This document shows, piece after piece, positions 1 through 5,294 of a stretch of 7,700 nt of DNA. The DNA is from Parvimonas sp. GTDB lineage: Bacteria; Bacillota; Clostridia; Tissierellales; Peptoniphilaceae. Positions within the stretch are counted from its first letter, which is position 1. Every line of letters begins with the position of its first letter. Under the pieces are notes generated by a model that ran no database searches, had not been told where the DNA came from, and saw only the letters and a program-made list of their open reading frames with translations. The translations under genes were made by a program, and so were the position numbers. The DNA lies in assembly GCA_022770425.1 (NCBI GenBank), contig JALEHY010000046.1, positions 1 to 7,700 on the forward strand, given 5' to 3'.

Positions 1-29
1 CCAAGTGCAAGATGAAATGTAGTTTTCAT
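1..29 (-). CDS. 5' end of an unidentified gene (partial, runs off the left edge)
   Basis: On the minus strand an ATG at 29-27 opens a frame that stays open to the window edge and reads MKTTFHLAL. A full AAAGGAGG ribosome binding site lies at 44-37, with a 7-nt spacer to the ATG, which is ideal for a low-GC Gram-positive. A TATAAT -10 element lies upstream and a terminator lies upstream of that, so this looks like the start of its own transcription unit. Nine residues are too few to name the protein. The start resembles the N-terminal beta strand of many small soluble proteins, but I assign no family. Confidence 0.6.
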
Positions 30-46
30 AATCTTTCCTCCTTTGA

Positions 47-57
47 CTACATTGTAG
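47..57. promoter_or_regulatory. Small palindrome in the leader of the left-edge gene
   Basis: CTACA-T-TGTAG is a perfect 11-bp palindrome between the candidate -10 and the ribosome binding site of the left-edge gene, where a repressor operator could sit. It resembles the TACA/TGTA half-sites bound by BlaI/CopY-type repressors, but those have two bases between half-sites and this has one. The regulatory role is speculative. Confidence 0.2.
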
Positions 58-70
58 CAAAAGGATTTAT

Positions 71-76
71 ATTATA
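71..76 (-). promoter_or_regulatory. Candidate -10 element for the left-edge gene
   Basis: The minus strand reads TATAAT at 76-71, about 42 nt upstream of the ATG at 29. The hexamer 17 bp further upstream (TATGCC) is a poor -35, so the call rests on the perfect -10 and its location between a terminator and a strong ribosome binding site. Confidence 0.4.
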
Positions 77-97
77 CGAATGTGCGGATTTGGGCAT

Positions 98-130
98 AGA
101 AAAAGACATCAACCTTTCGATTGATGTCTT
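98..130 (-). terminator. Intrinsic terminator, minus strand
   Basis: AAGACATCAA (103-112) and TTGATGTCTT (121-130) form a perfect 10-bp stem with an 8-nt loop. Read on the minus strand the stem is followed by a short U tract (bases 104-100). On the plus strand no good U tract follows, so termination is directed to the minus strand. It implies a transcript arriving from higher coordinates, although no intact gene is seen there. Confidence 0.6.
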
Positions 131-135
131 GGTTT

Positions 136-225
136 CTACCTTTGCAATGCCACGAATGTATTAAGTTTATCGTACTTCCTTATCCACTCGCAGCATTGCT
201 TGTGTGTTTTTTTTTGAGAATAAAC
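136..225 (-). pseudogene. Possible 3' remnant of a decayed gene (or a small structured RNA)
   Basis: On the minus strand a frame open from 225 ends at a TAG at 138-136, just before the terminator at 130-98. The last 18 residues read CEWIRKYDKLNTFVALQR, which looks protein-like, but the frame holds no plausible start codon and is cut by a TAA at 228-226. An A9 run at 215-207 could mark a frameshift, yet the other frames are also closed just upstream. The same bases form a long nested imperfect hairpin, so a small non-coding RNA ending at this terminator is a real alternative. The stretch is clearly less AT-rich than the bases to its right. Confidence 0.3.
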
Positions 226-228
226 TTA

Positions 229-398
229 TTTATCTGATGTTTTTAAAAATTTATATTTTAAAATATATTTAATGTTTTAGAAAATTTTGGATTTGTATTG
301 TCAACTTTAATTTAATTGCTTAATTGCAACAGTTGTATAATTTATTTGAAAATGATGTTATTTAAAGTTTATTAACTGTTGATAAAATGCTTGAATTC
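229..398. other. AT-rich intergenic stretch
   Basis: Very AT-rich sequence between the minus-strand remnant and the promoter of the surface-protein gene. I see no open frame of useful length, no RNA-like hairpin and no repeat. A promoter for the minus-strand transcript ending at 98 would have to lie here, but none stands out. Confidence 0.5.
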
Positions 399-427
399 TT
401 TACATTGATTTTATTTAATGATATAAT
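399..427 (+). promoter_or_regulatory. Sigma-A type promoter for the surface-protein gene
   Basis: TTTACA (399-404) and TATAAT (422-427) are separated by exactly 17 bp, a near-consensus housekeeping promoter. Transcription would begin near 434, giving a leader of about 22 nt before the ATG at 456. This rules out the upstream in-frame ATG at 387 as the start of the gene. Confidence 0.75.
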
Positions 428-455
428 AAAAACAATCAGTATACTGGAGGAATTT

Positions 456-1838
456 ATGAGAAAGAAATTGTTTGCTTTGTTATTAGCAGCCGTTGGTATA
501 TTAAGTAATTTAAATACTTTAAATACTTCCGATGCACAAGAACAAATTAATTTTAAAGATGATTACAGAGTTTATGAGCCTTTTAACTTATCTGATACAA
601 AAAAAATTAGTATAAAAGGAAATGTTAATTTAGATTTTACAAATTCCACTGCTCAAGAAAAAAAGTTAGTGGGTTTGTACAAAGGGGAATACTTTGTAAA
701 AAATAATAATGACGGAAATTCTACATTGAAAATGGGTGTTACATTTGCGAGCAATTTGGAAAATTTAAGTAAATTTTCTATTAAGGTTAATGATGCGGAT
801 GTTAATTATTCATTAAAATTTTTAAATGATAAGTTTAAACAACCTAATGGTACGGAATTTTACAAAGAAATAGTCGATAATTCAAATTCAGACACTTATA
901 CACCTGTTAATTTTAAAAAAGAAGATGTCGGTGTTTTAAGAAAGTTCAGTGTTGAATCTTCTAATTCTGAGACTTTAAAATATGAAATAACTGTAAAATA
1001 CTCAGTTGAAAATTCAAAAGTTTTTTTTAGTGGAGGAACGGATATTTCCGTTGAGGAGAATAAAACTGATAGAATCTTGAAGGCTAATTATATCTCAGAT
1101 GGTAAGAGTAAAACCCCAATGTTGTTTGTTATTGGTGAAAATGTTAATATAACAACAAAAATTTTTTCCGGCGATAAAGAACTGACTTCAGGATATAAAG
1201 AAAATATTGAAAAAACTTCAATTTCAGTTATGGATTTTTTCAAAGAATTGTTTTTAAACGGAATCCCCGAAAATGCAAGACAAAAATTTTCAGATGATAA
1301 TTTATTCGAAATTTTTGCTGAAGGATTTGACAAAATAATAGCCGGAAGCGGTTATGATAACATAGCTGTATTGAATAGTACAAATGATAAACAGATTGTC
1401 GCTCAATTTGAATTTCCTATTGAACATAATACGGAAAAAAAAGTTAATATAGTTTATCCTATTACTGCAGGACTTACGACTGTTAATGATAATAATGTTA
1501 TGAGATTAAACATTGAAACATCTGCATTGTCTACATTTGAAAAATTTGATTCTCTTAACTATGTATTTAATGGTATAGAAGATTATAAATATATTGTAAG
1601 TTCAAATGTAAAATATAAAAATACAGCCAATAATTCTACTATTTCGATAAATAAATTACCGGCGGAAGTTATAAGCAGTTTAGTGTATAAAGAAAATTAT
1701 TTAAAAGGGATAAGTGAAGTTCCTCCAAAATCATACACAAATTTAATTTTAATATTACTTGCGTTTGTGGAAATTGTAGGGGTCATTTATGTTAGAAATG
1801 TCTACTTTACGACAAAAAAAGTAAGAAAGAGACATTAA
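456..1838 (+). CDS. Secreted, C-terminally membrane-anchored surface protein, family not recognised
   Basis: A 460-residue protein. The start at 456 is chosen because GGAGG (446-450) lies 5 nt upstream and the promoter at 399-427 lies downstream of the alternative ATG at 387. Residues 1-27 form a signal peptide (MRKK, hydrophobic core to about 16, likely cut after SDA at 25-27). A long extracellular region rich in Asn, Ser, Thr and Lys follows, with many alternating polar/hydrophobic runs suggesting beta-sandwich structure. One hydrophobic helix at about 430-446 is followed by the basic tail KKVRKRH at the C-terminus. There is no LPXTG, so it is predicted to be a single-pass protein anchored at its C-terminus with its bulk outside. 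The whole protein contains no cysteine or tryptophan. I recognise no enzyme motif. The gene is monocistronic, ending at a terminator shared with convergent rpmB. The topology is well supported; the function is unknown. Confidence 0.85.
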   Translation: MRKKLFALLLAAVGILSNLNTLNTSDAQEQINFKDDYRVYEPFNLSDTKKISIKGNVNLDFTNSTAQEKKLVGLYKGEYFVKNNNDGNSTLKMGVTFASNLENLSKFSIKVNDADVNYSLKFLNDKFKQPNGTEFYKEIVDNSNSDTYTPVNFKKEDVGVLRKFSVESSNSETLKYEITVKYSVENSKVFFSGGTDISVEENKTDRILKANYISDGKSKTPMLFVIGENVNITTKIFSGDKELTSGYKENIEKTSISVMDFFKELFLNGIPENARQKFSDDNLFEIFAEGFDKIIAGSGYDNIAVLNSTNDKQIVAQFEFPIEHNTEKKVNIVYPITAGLTTVNDNNVMRLNIETSALSTFEKFDSLNYVFNGIEDYKYIVSSNVKYKNTANNSTISINKLPAEVISSLVYKENYLKGISEVPPKSYTNLILILLAFVEIVGVIYVRNVYFTTKKVRKRH

Positions 1839-1888
1839 AAATTTATATTAATCCATCAACTTTTTGTTATATAAGTAATTTTATTACG

Positions 1889-1924
1889 GATAAATAAACA
1901 ATAAAAGATAAATAAACAATAAAA
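1889..1924. repeat. Tandem duplication of an 18-bp unit
   Basis: The 18-bp unit GATAAATAAACAATAAAA occurs twice back to back (1889-1906 and 1907-1924). The second copy runs directly into the terminator stem. Both copies are identical, indicating a recent slippage duplication. It lies in the non-coding gap between two convergent genes. Confidence 0.85.
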
Positions 1925-1950
1925 AAATCCCTTAAGGGATTTTTTGCTTT
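1921..1950. terminator. Bidirectional intrinsic terminator between the surface-protein gene and rpmB
   Basis: AAAAAATCCC-TTAA-GGGATTTTTT (1922-1945) is a perfect palindrome that folds into a GC-capped hairpin with a U tract on either strand. It sits between the TAA at 1836-1838 and the convergent rpmB stop at 1958, so it serves both genes. Confidence 0.85.
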
Positions 1951-1957
1951 TAATCTA

Positions 1958-2164
1958 TTACTCTCCTGAAACAAATGAAGGTCTTTGAACAAAACCACTC
2001 TTTAAACAAGTAGTACAAACGTTGATTCTTTTAGTTGTTCCGTCAACAACAACTCTTACTTTTCTAACATTTGGAGCCCATGCTCTGCTACTTTTTCTAT
2101 TTGAGAAAGTTACCTTATTTCCAAATAATTTTGATTTATCGCAAATTGCACATCTTTTAGACAT
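1958..2164 (-). CDS. rpmB: Large ribosomal subunit protein bL28
   Basis: A 68-residue basic protein beginning MSKRCAIC, the usual length for bL28. It is a structural component of the 50S subunit, binding 23S rRNA near the E-site side. Two CxxC pairs (C5/C8 and C50/C53) form the zinc ribbon of the zinc-containing form of L28; the zinc-free paralogue that some bacteria use under zinc limitation lacks them. The central stretch KVTFSNRKSSRAWAPNVRKVRV (17-38) is the typical L28 core. The start is fixed by AGGAGG at 2177-2172, 7 nt upstream. It is transcribed alone from its own promoter and ends at the bidirectional terminator. Confidence 0.97.
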   Translation of the reverse strand: MSKRCAICDKSKLFGNKVTFSNRKSSRAWAPNVRKVRVVVDGTTKRINVCTTCLKSGFVQRPSFVSGE

Positions 2165-2202
2165 TTTCCTACCTCCTTTAAAAACTCATATTTACCAGTA
2201 GT

Positions 2203-2232
2203 ATTATATCACACAATTATAAGTTATTGCAA
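2203..2232 (-). promoter_or_regulatory. Promoter of rpmB
   Basis: Read on the minus strand, TTGCAA (2232-2227), an 18-bp spacer and TATAAT (2208-2203) form a good housekeeping promoter. A TGA triplet directly before the -10 makes it an extended -10 element. The start site near 2196 gives a leader of about 32 nt, too short for an autoregulatory structure. Confidence 0.7.
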
Positions 2233-2367
2233 GTGTTTTTAAAAATTACTTTTGTTATTACATTATACAGGCGACAAAATTATGACAATACTTTTGTAAA
2301 AATATTAAAAATAGAAATAATATGATTTAAATTTATTTTATAAATATATTTATATTTCTTGTAAATA

Positions 2368-2376
2368 TGGTATAAT
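2368..2376 (+). promoter_or_regulatory. Extended -10 promoter of the structured RNA
   Basis: TGG-TATAAT (TG at 2368-2369, -10 at 2371-2376) is a perfect extended -10 element. No good -35 is seen 17 bp upstream, which extended -10 promoters tolerate. Transcription would begin near 2383, just before the structured region, and run away from rpmB. Confidence 0.65.
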
Positions 2377-2383
2377 ATAAGTA

Positions 2384-2557
2384 AATTAGTAATATGAGAA
2401 CTGGGGGTTATGTGTACCCTTACCCGTTGCACGAGGGTCAGAAATATCGGTATCGGGCAAACACATTACCATTTAGACTATGGTAGACCAAAGCAAAGGT
2501 GTGAATTTGTTAAAGTCTTTAAAAGGTTAGAGATTATACTCTAACCTTTTTTGTTTT
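2384..2557 (+). ncRNA. Structured non-coding RNA with its own promoter and terminator, family not identified
   Basis: A transcript of about 170 nt is bounded by an extended -10 promoter (2368-2376) and an intrinsic terminator (2521-2557). Its centre is markedly richer in G and C than the flanks, and no useful open frame crosses it. Visible pairings are: ATGTGT (2410-2415) with ACACAT (2461-2466), enclosing ACCCT (2416-2420) with AGGGT (2434-2438); CCCG in that hairpin loop (2423-2426) with CGGG (2454-2457), a pseudoknot; TACCAT (2467-2472) with ATGGTA (2480-2485); and AGACT in that loop (2475-2479) with AGTCT (2514-2518), a possible second pseudoknot. ACAC (2461-2464) could instead pair with GTGT (2499-2502), an alternative fold. 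The hallmarks of tmRNA, RNase P RNA, SRP RNA, T-box leaders and the common riboswitches are absent. It could be a free small RNA or an orphan riboswitch-terminator. Transcript boundaries are approximate. Confidence 0.65.
2521..2557 (+). terminator. Intrinsic terminator of the structured RNA
   Basis: AAAAGGTTAGAG (2521-2532) and CTCTAACCTTTT (2539-2550) form a perfect 12-bp stem around a 6-nt loop, followed by TTGTTTT. It is a strong plus-strand terminator. The stem is symmetric enough to stop minus-strand transcription too. Confidence 0.9.
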
Positions 2558-2815
2558 GAATAGTAAAATTAAAGACTGAAATGAGTGTAAATGAAAATAA
2601 AAAAATTTAATTATTTAAATTTTATCTTTTTATATTATTACAGTTAAATATTAACATTTAATATATTTTATATTTATTTTCATGTAATAAAAATTTTTAA
2701 TTAATTTTATTATAAAATTGCAAAACAGTAGTTATATAATGGTTTTTTAGAGTTGAATAAAAATAATATATATTTATATGATATACTTTATCGGTTAAAT
2801 TTTAATTTTATAAAT
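2558..2815. other. AT-rich spacer upstream of the AtuA/ABC operon
   Basis: Extremely AT-rich sequence without a credible gene. A nine-codon frame at 2581 has no support. Possible extra promoter elements occur (TATAAT at 2735-2740, and TGA-TATACT at 2779-2787 as an extended -10), but neither has a good -35. No repeat or RNA-like structure is visible. Confidence 0.5.
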
Positions 2816-2844
2816 TTGATTTAATGTATTTTTATCTATATAAT
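2816..2844 (+). promoter_or_regulatory. Candidate promoter of the AtuA/ABC operon
   Basis: TTGATT (2816-2821), a 17-bp spacer and TATAAT (2839-2844) make a reasonable housekeeping promoter. The start site near 2851 leaves a leader of about 45 nt to the proposed start codon at 2895. In such AT-rich sequence chance matches are common, and the extended -10 at 2779-2787 is an alternative. Confidence 0.45.
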
Positions 2845-2880
2845 TTAACTGTATGATTTATAAAATTGTACATATATTTT

Positions 2881-2890
2881 AGGAGGTGAT
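2881..2890 (+). promoter_or_regulatory. Very strong Shine-Dalgarno sequence that decides the start of the AtuA gene
   Basis: AGGAGGTGAT is complementary over ten bases to the 3' end of bacterial 16S rRNA. Its core GGAGG ends at 2886, which is the first base of the only conventional upstream start codon in frame (GTG, 2886-2888), so that GTG lies inside the ribosome binding site and cannot be used efficiently. The codon at the optimal 8-nt spacing is ATA at 2895. Confidence 0.85.
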
Positions 2891-2894
2891 TTAT

Positions 2895-4202
2895 ATAAAG
2901 ATTAGATTAGGAACAGGAGCAGGTTGCTCTTGTGATAGAATTGAACCTGCACAAGAGCTTATTCTTAAGGGGGATATTAATTATTTAATTTTTGAATGTC
3001 TTTCTGAAAAATCTATGGCGGAGAGTATGAAAGAAAAAATGCTTGATCCACAAAAGGGTTATAGCTCTATGCTTGAAGAAAGAATGGAAAGACTTTTAAA
3101 AATCGCACTTGAAAACGGTGTAAAAATTATCAGTAATATGGGTTCGACTAATGTCCGTTCTGCTGTTAGTATAATACAGAAAGTTGCTAAAAAACACAAT
3201 ATAACAGGGATTAAGATAGGTGCGGTTTATGGTGATGATGTAATTAACTTAATTAATCCTCAAGAAATTGGACTCACAAATGACACTTTAATTTCTGCAA
3301 ATGCATACTTAGGATACGAAGGAATAAAAAAATTACTTGAATACGGATGTGATGTTGTGATTACAGGTAGAATTGCAGATGTTTCTTTGTTTGTCGGCCC
3401 GATAGCTTATGAATTTAAAGATAAGTTTGATAACAATTTATTGGCAAATGCGACTCTTTTGGGGCATTTAATGGAATGTGCAGGACAATTGACCGGTGGA
3501 TATGCGTGTGATCCGGGATATAAAGATATACCTAATTTAGAGATTTTGGGTTTTCCTATAGCGGAAATTTCTGATAATGGAGAATTTGTTATTTCAAAGG
3601 TTTCAGGTACAGGAGGAGAAATTTCTGAAAGGATTGTAAAAGAACAGTTAAGTTATGAAGTTTTTGATTTGTCAAATTATATAACTCCTGATGCTATTGT
3701 AGATTTTACTTCTGTAGATATTGAAGAAATTTCAGAAAATGTAGTTAGAGTTAAAGGTTGTAATTATGTCGGTTGTCCTTCAGATTATAAAGTTAATATA
3801 GGTTTTAAAAACGGATATTTAGGTATCGGGGAAGTTGGATATGCCGGAACGACTGCATATAAGAAGGCGATTTTAACTAAGGATATTTTGACTAAAAGAA
3901 TAAAAATGGTAGGATATTCTTATAATGATTTAAGTTTTGATTTGGTAGGTTTTAATAGTATTGTAGGAGATGATATCGCTATTTGCGAAAATTTTCCTAA
4001 AGAAACGAGAGTTAGAATGGCAGTCAGAACAAATACGGAAAAAGAAGCACTTTTAGTAAGTAGGGAAATGAACTATATGTTTACAAATGGACTTTCAGGA
4101 GGTGCGGGTATTGGTTCGTCGGTTAAAGAACTCATAGGTATAAAAGCATATTACATAAAAAAGGACAAATTAAAAATAGAAACGGAAGTATTTGAATTAT
4201 GA
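2895..4202 (+). CDS. AtuA-family (acyclic terpene utilisation, DUF1446) protein, probable AUA start
   Basis: A 435-residue protein if started at the ATA codon 2895. The family is named after AtuA of the Pseudomonas acyclic-terpene (citronellol/geraniol) pathway; its exact reaction is not known to me. Family blocks visible in order are the glycine-rich N-terminus RLGTGAGCSCDRIEPAQEL (about 4-22), FECLSE (33-38), NMGSTN (81-86), VVITGRIADVSLF (154-166), HLMECAGQLTGGYACDPG (191-208), LGFPIAEI (218-225), SGTGGEIS (237-244), KEQLSYEVFD (249-258) and YITPDAIVDFT (262-272). Full-length AtuA carries a further C-terminal domain, which here is the separate next gene. ATA is chosen because family members begin within a few residues of the glycine-rich motif and the strong Shine-Dalgarno is 8 nt upstream; the GTG at 2886 lies within it. 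The stop overlaps the next ATG by 4 nt (ATGA), indicating translational coupling. It probably acts in the cytoplasm on a substrate brought in by the downstream importer. Confidence 0.9.
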   Translation: MKIRLGTGAGCSCDRIEPAQELILKGDINYLIFECLSEKSMAESMKEKMLDPQKGYSSMLEERMERLLKIALENGVKIISNMGSTNVRSAVSIIQKVAKKHNITGIKIGAVYGDDVINLINPQEIGLTNDTLISANAYLGYEGIKKLLEYGCDVVITGRIADVSLFVGPIAYEFKDKFDNNLLANATLLGHLMECAGQLTGGYACDPGYKDIPNLEILGFPIAEISDNGEFVISKVSGTGGEISERIVKEQLSYEVFDLSNYITPDAIVDFTSVDIEEISENVVRVKGCNYVGCPSDYKVNIGFKNGYLGIGEVGYAGTTAYKKAILTKDILTKRIKMVGYSYNDLSFDLVGFNSIVGDDIAICENFPKETRVRMAVRTNTEKEALLVSREMNYMFTNGLSGGAGIGSSVKELIGIKAYYIKKDKLKIETEVFEL

Positions 4203-4498
4203 TTTTAAGAGAAATTGCATATCAAAGATCCGGAGATAAAGGTGATAATGTTGAAGTTTCTTTATTTCCGCATAAAAATGTAAGTTTAAGTGAAGTTGAA
4301 AAAAATTTAATCGAAGAAAAAATTAGAAAACATCTTTCAAATTATAAATTTTCTTCTCTTATAATAAACAAATATGAAAAATTGAATTTCGTTCAATTAG
4401 TATTTTTGGAAATTTTAGAAGGCGGAGTTTCTGTAAATAAAAAGATGGACAGAAATGGTAAAGCATTAGGCGATGTTATTTTGGAAATGGAGATATGA
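4199..4498 (+). CDS. Stand-alone AtuA-like C-terminal domain protein
   Basis: A 99-residue protein matching the ferredoxin-fold-like domain found at the C-terminus of full-length AtuA proteins. The signature RSGDKGDN at residues 10-17 and the terminal block LEGGVSVN...DRNGKALGDVILEM are the family's conserved regions. Its ATG sits inside the stop of the preceding gene (ATGA, 4199-4202), so the two are translated together and most likely form one complex, a split version of the fused protein. The order, large part then small part, matches the domain order of the fused form. It has no signal peptide or membrane helix, so it is cytoplasmic. The next gene begins 1 nt after its stop. Confidence 0.85.
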   Translation: MILREIAYQRSGDKGDNVEVSLFPHKNVSLSEVEKNLIEEKIRKHLSNYKFSSLIINKYEKLNFVQLVFLEILEGGVSVNKKMDRNGKALGDVILEMEI

Positions 4499-4499
4499 A

Positions 4500-5285
4500 A
4501 TGCATAAAATAAAAATTAAAGATATTTCATTTTCTTATAGCTCAAAATCACCGATTATATTTAAAAATTTATCTTTGGAAATAGAAAATGGTGAGTTTGT
4601 ATGCCTGTTAGGGCAGTCAGGTTGTGGGAAAAGTACTCTGTTAAAATTAATAGCGGGACTTAATGAGGCAACAGAAGGAACTATAACCATAGACGGTATT
4701 ACAATAAAGGGAGCGAGTTTAGAGAGAGGTGTTGTTTTTCAAGATTACGGATTGTTTCCTTGGATGAGTGCGGGAGAAAATATACTGTTGGCATTAACTC
4801 AAAAGTATAAAGATAAAAACAAAAAGGAACTCAAAAAAATTGCTGTTGAAATGTTAGAAAGAGTCGGTCTTGATAAATCTGTATATGATAAGTATCCTAA
4901 TTCATTGTCAGGAGGAATGAAACAAAGGTGTGCAATAGCACAATCATTTAGTATTAATCCTCCTGTTCTTTTGATGGATGAACCTTTTGGAGCGTTAGAT
5001 GCAGTAACGAGAGCGAGATTACAAGATTTAGTAATTGAACTTTGGAAAAATCAAAATCCTAAAAAAACAATCGTATTTGTTACACACGATGTTGATGAAG
5101 CTATGTTATTGGCTGACAGAATAATTGTTCTCGGACAATCAAATGAAAATAACATAATTTATGAGTGTACTTTACCGAGAGATATTGATAGAAGTCGTGA
5201 AAATCAATTTTCTAATCCGTTGATATTAGAGAAGAGAAATGAATTGATAAATTGTATTCAAAAAGATGTTGCAAAAAATATATAG
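4500..5285 (+). CDS. ABC importer ATPase, nitrate/sulfonate/taurine class
   Basis: A 261-residue ATP-hydrolysing subunit that powers the importer encoded by the next two genes, at the inner face of the membrane. All motifs are intact: Walker A GQSGCGKST (38-46), Q-loop Q81 in VFQDYGLFPW (79-88), signature LSGGMKQR (136-143), Walker B VLLMDEP (156-162), D-loop GALD (164-167) and switch histidine H196. The QDYGLFPW stretch and overall length fit the SsuB/TauB/NrtD branch. The start at 4500 is preferred over an in-frame ATG at 4473, since GGAG (4489-4492) is 7 nt upstream and the first residues (MHKIKIKDISFSY) match a normal family start; the extra nine codons would overlap the previous gene. 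Substrate class is inferred from family only. Confidence 0.93.
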   Translation: MHKIKIKDISFSYSSKSPIIFKNLSLEIENGEFVCLLGQSGCGKSTLLKLIAGLNEATEGTITIDGITIKGASLERGVVFQDYGLFPWMSAGENILLALTQKYKDKNKKELKKIAVEMLERVGLDKSVYDKYPNSLSGGMKQRCAIAQSFSINPPVLLMDEPFGALDAVTRARLQDLVIELWKNQNPKKTIVFVTHDVDEAMLLADRIIVLGQSNENNIIYECTLPRDIDRSRENQFSNPLILEKRNELINCIQKDVAKNI

Positions 5286-5294
5286 GAGGAATAT

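Noticed and set aside
387..455. Upstream in-frame ATG at 387 as the start of the surface-protein gene
   Set aside because: The near-consensus promoter at 399-427 lies downstream of it, and the ATG at 456 has GGAGG 5 nt upstream and opens a proper signal peptide.
1088..1333. Minus-strand frame of 81 codons inside the surface-protein gene
   Set aside because: It is antisense to a well-supported gene, has no ribosome binding site of note and its product looks like no protein.
1889..1924. Tandem repeat as the start of a CRISPR array
   Set aside because: The two units are directly adjacent without spacers, only two copies exist, and no cas gene is present.
2401..2520. Structured RNA as tmRNA, RNase P RNA, SRP RNA, 6S RNA, c-di-GMP-I or M-box element
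   Set aside because: None of the invariant segments I know for these classes is present. A GGGCAAAC...CAAAGC resemblance to the c-di-GMP-I core (2455-2494) is partial and lacks the rest of the motif. The 5' and 3' ends do not pair as a 6S rod would need.
2581..2610. Short frame of nine codons in the AT-rich spacer
   Set aside because: It is too short, without a ribosome binding site, and expected by chance.
4473..4499. ATG at 4473 as the start of the ABC ATPase
   Set aside because: It would add nine residues unlike the family and overlap the previous gene; the ATG at 4500 has a ribosome binding site and the normal family N-terminus.
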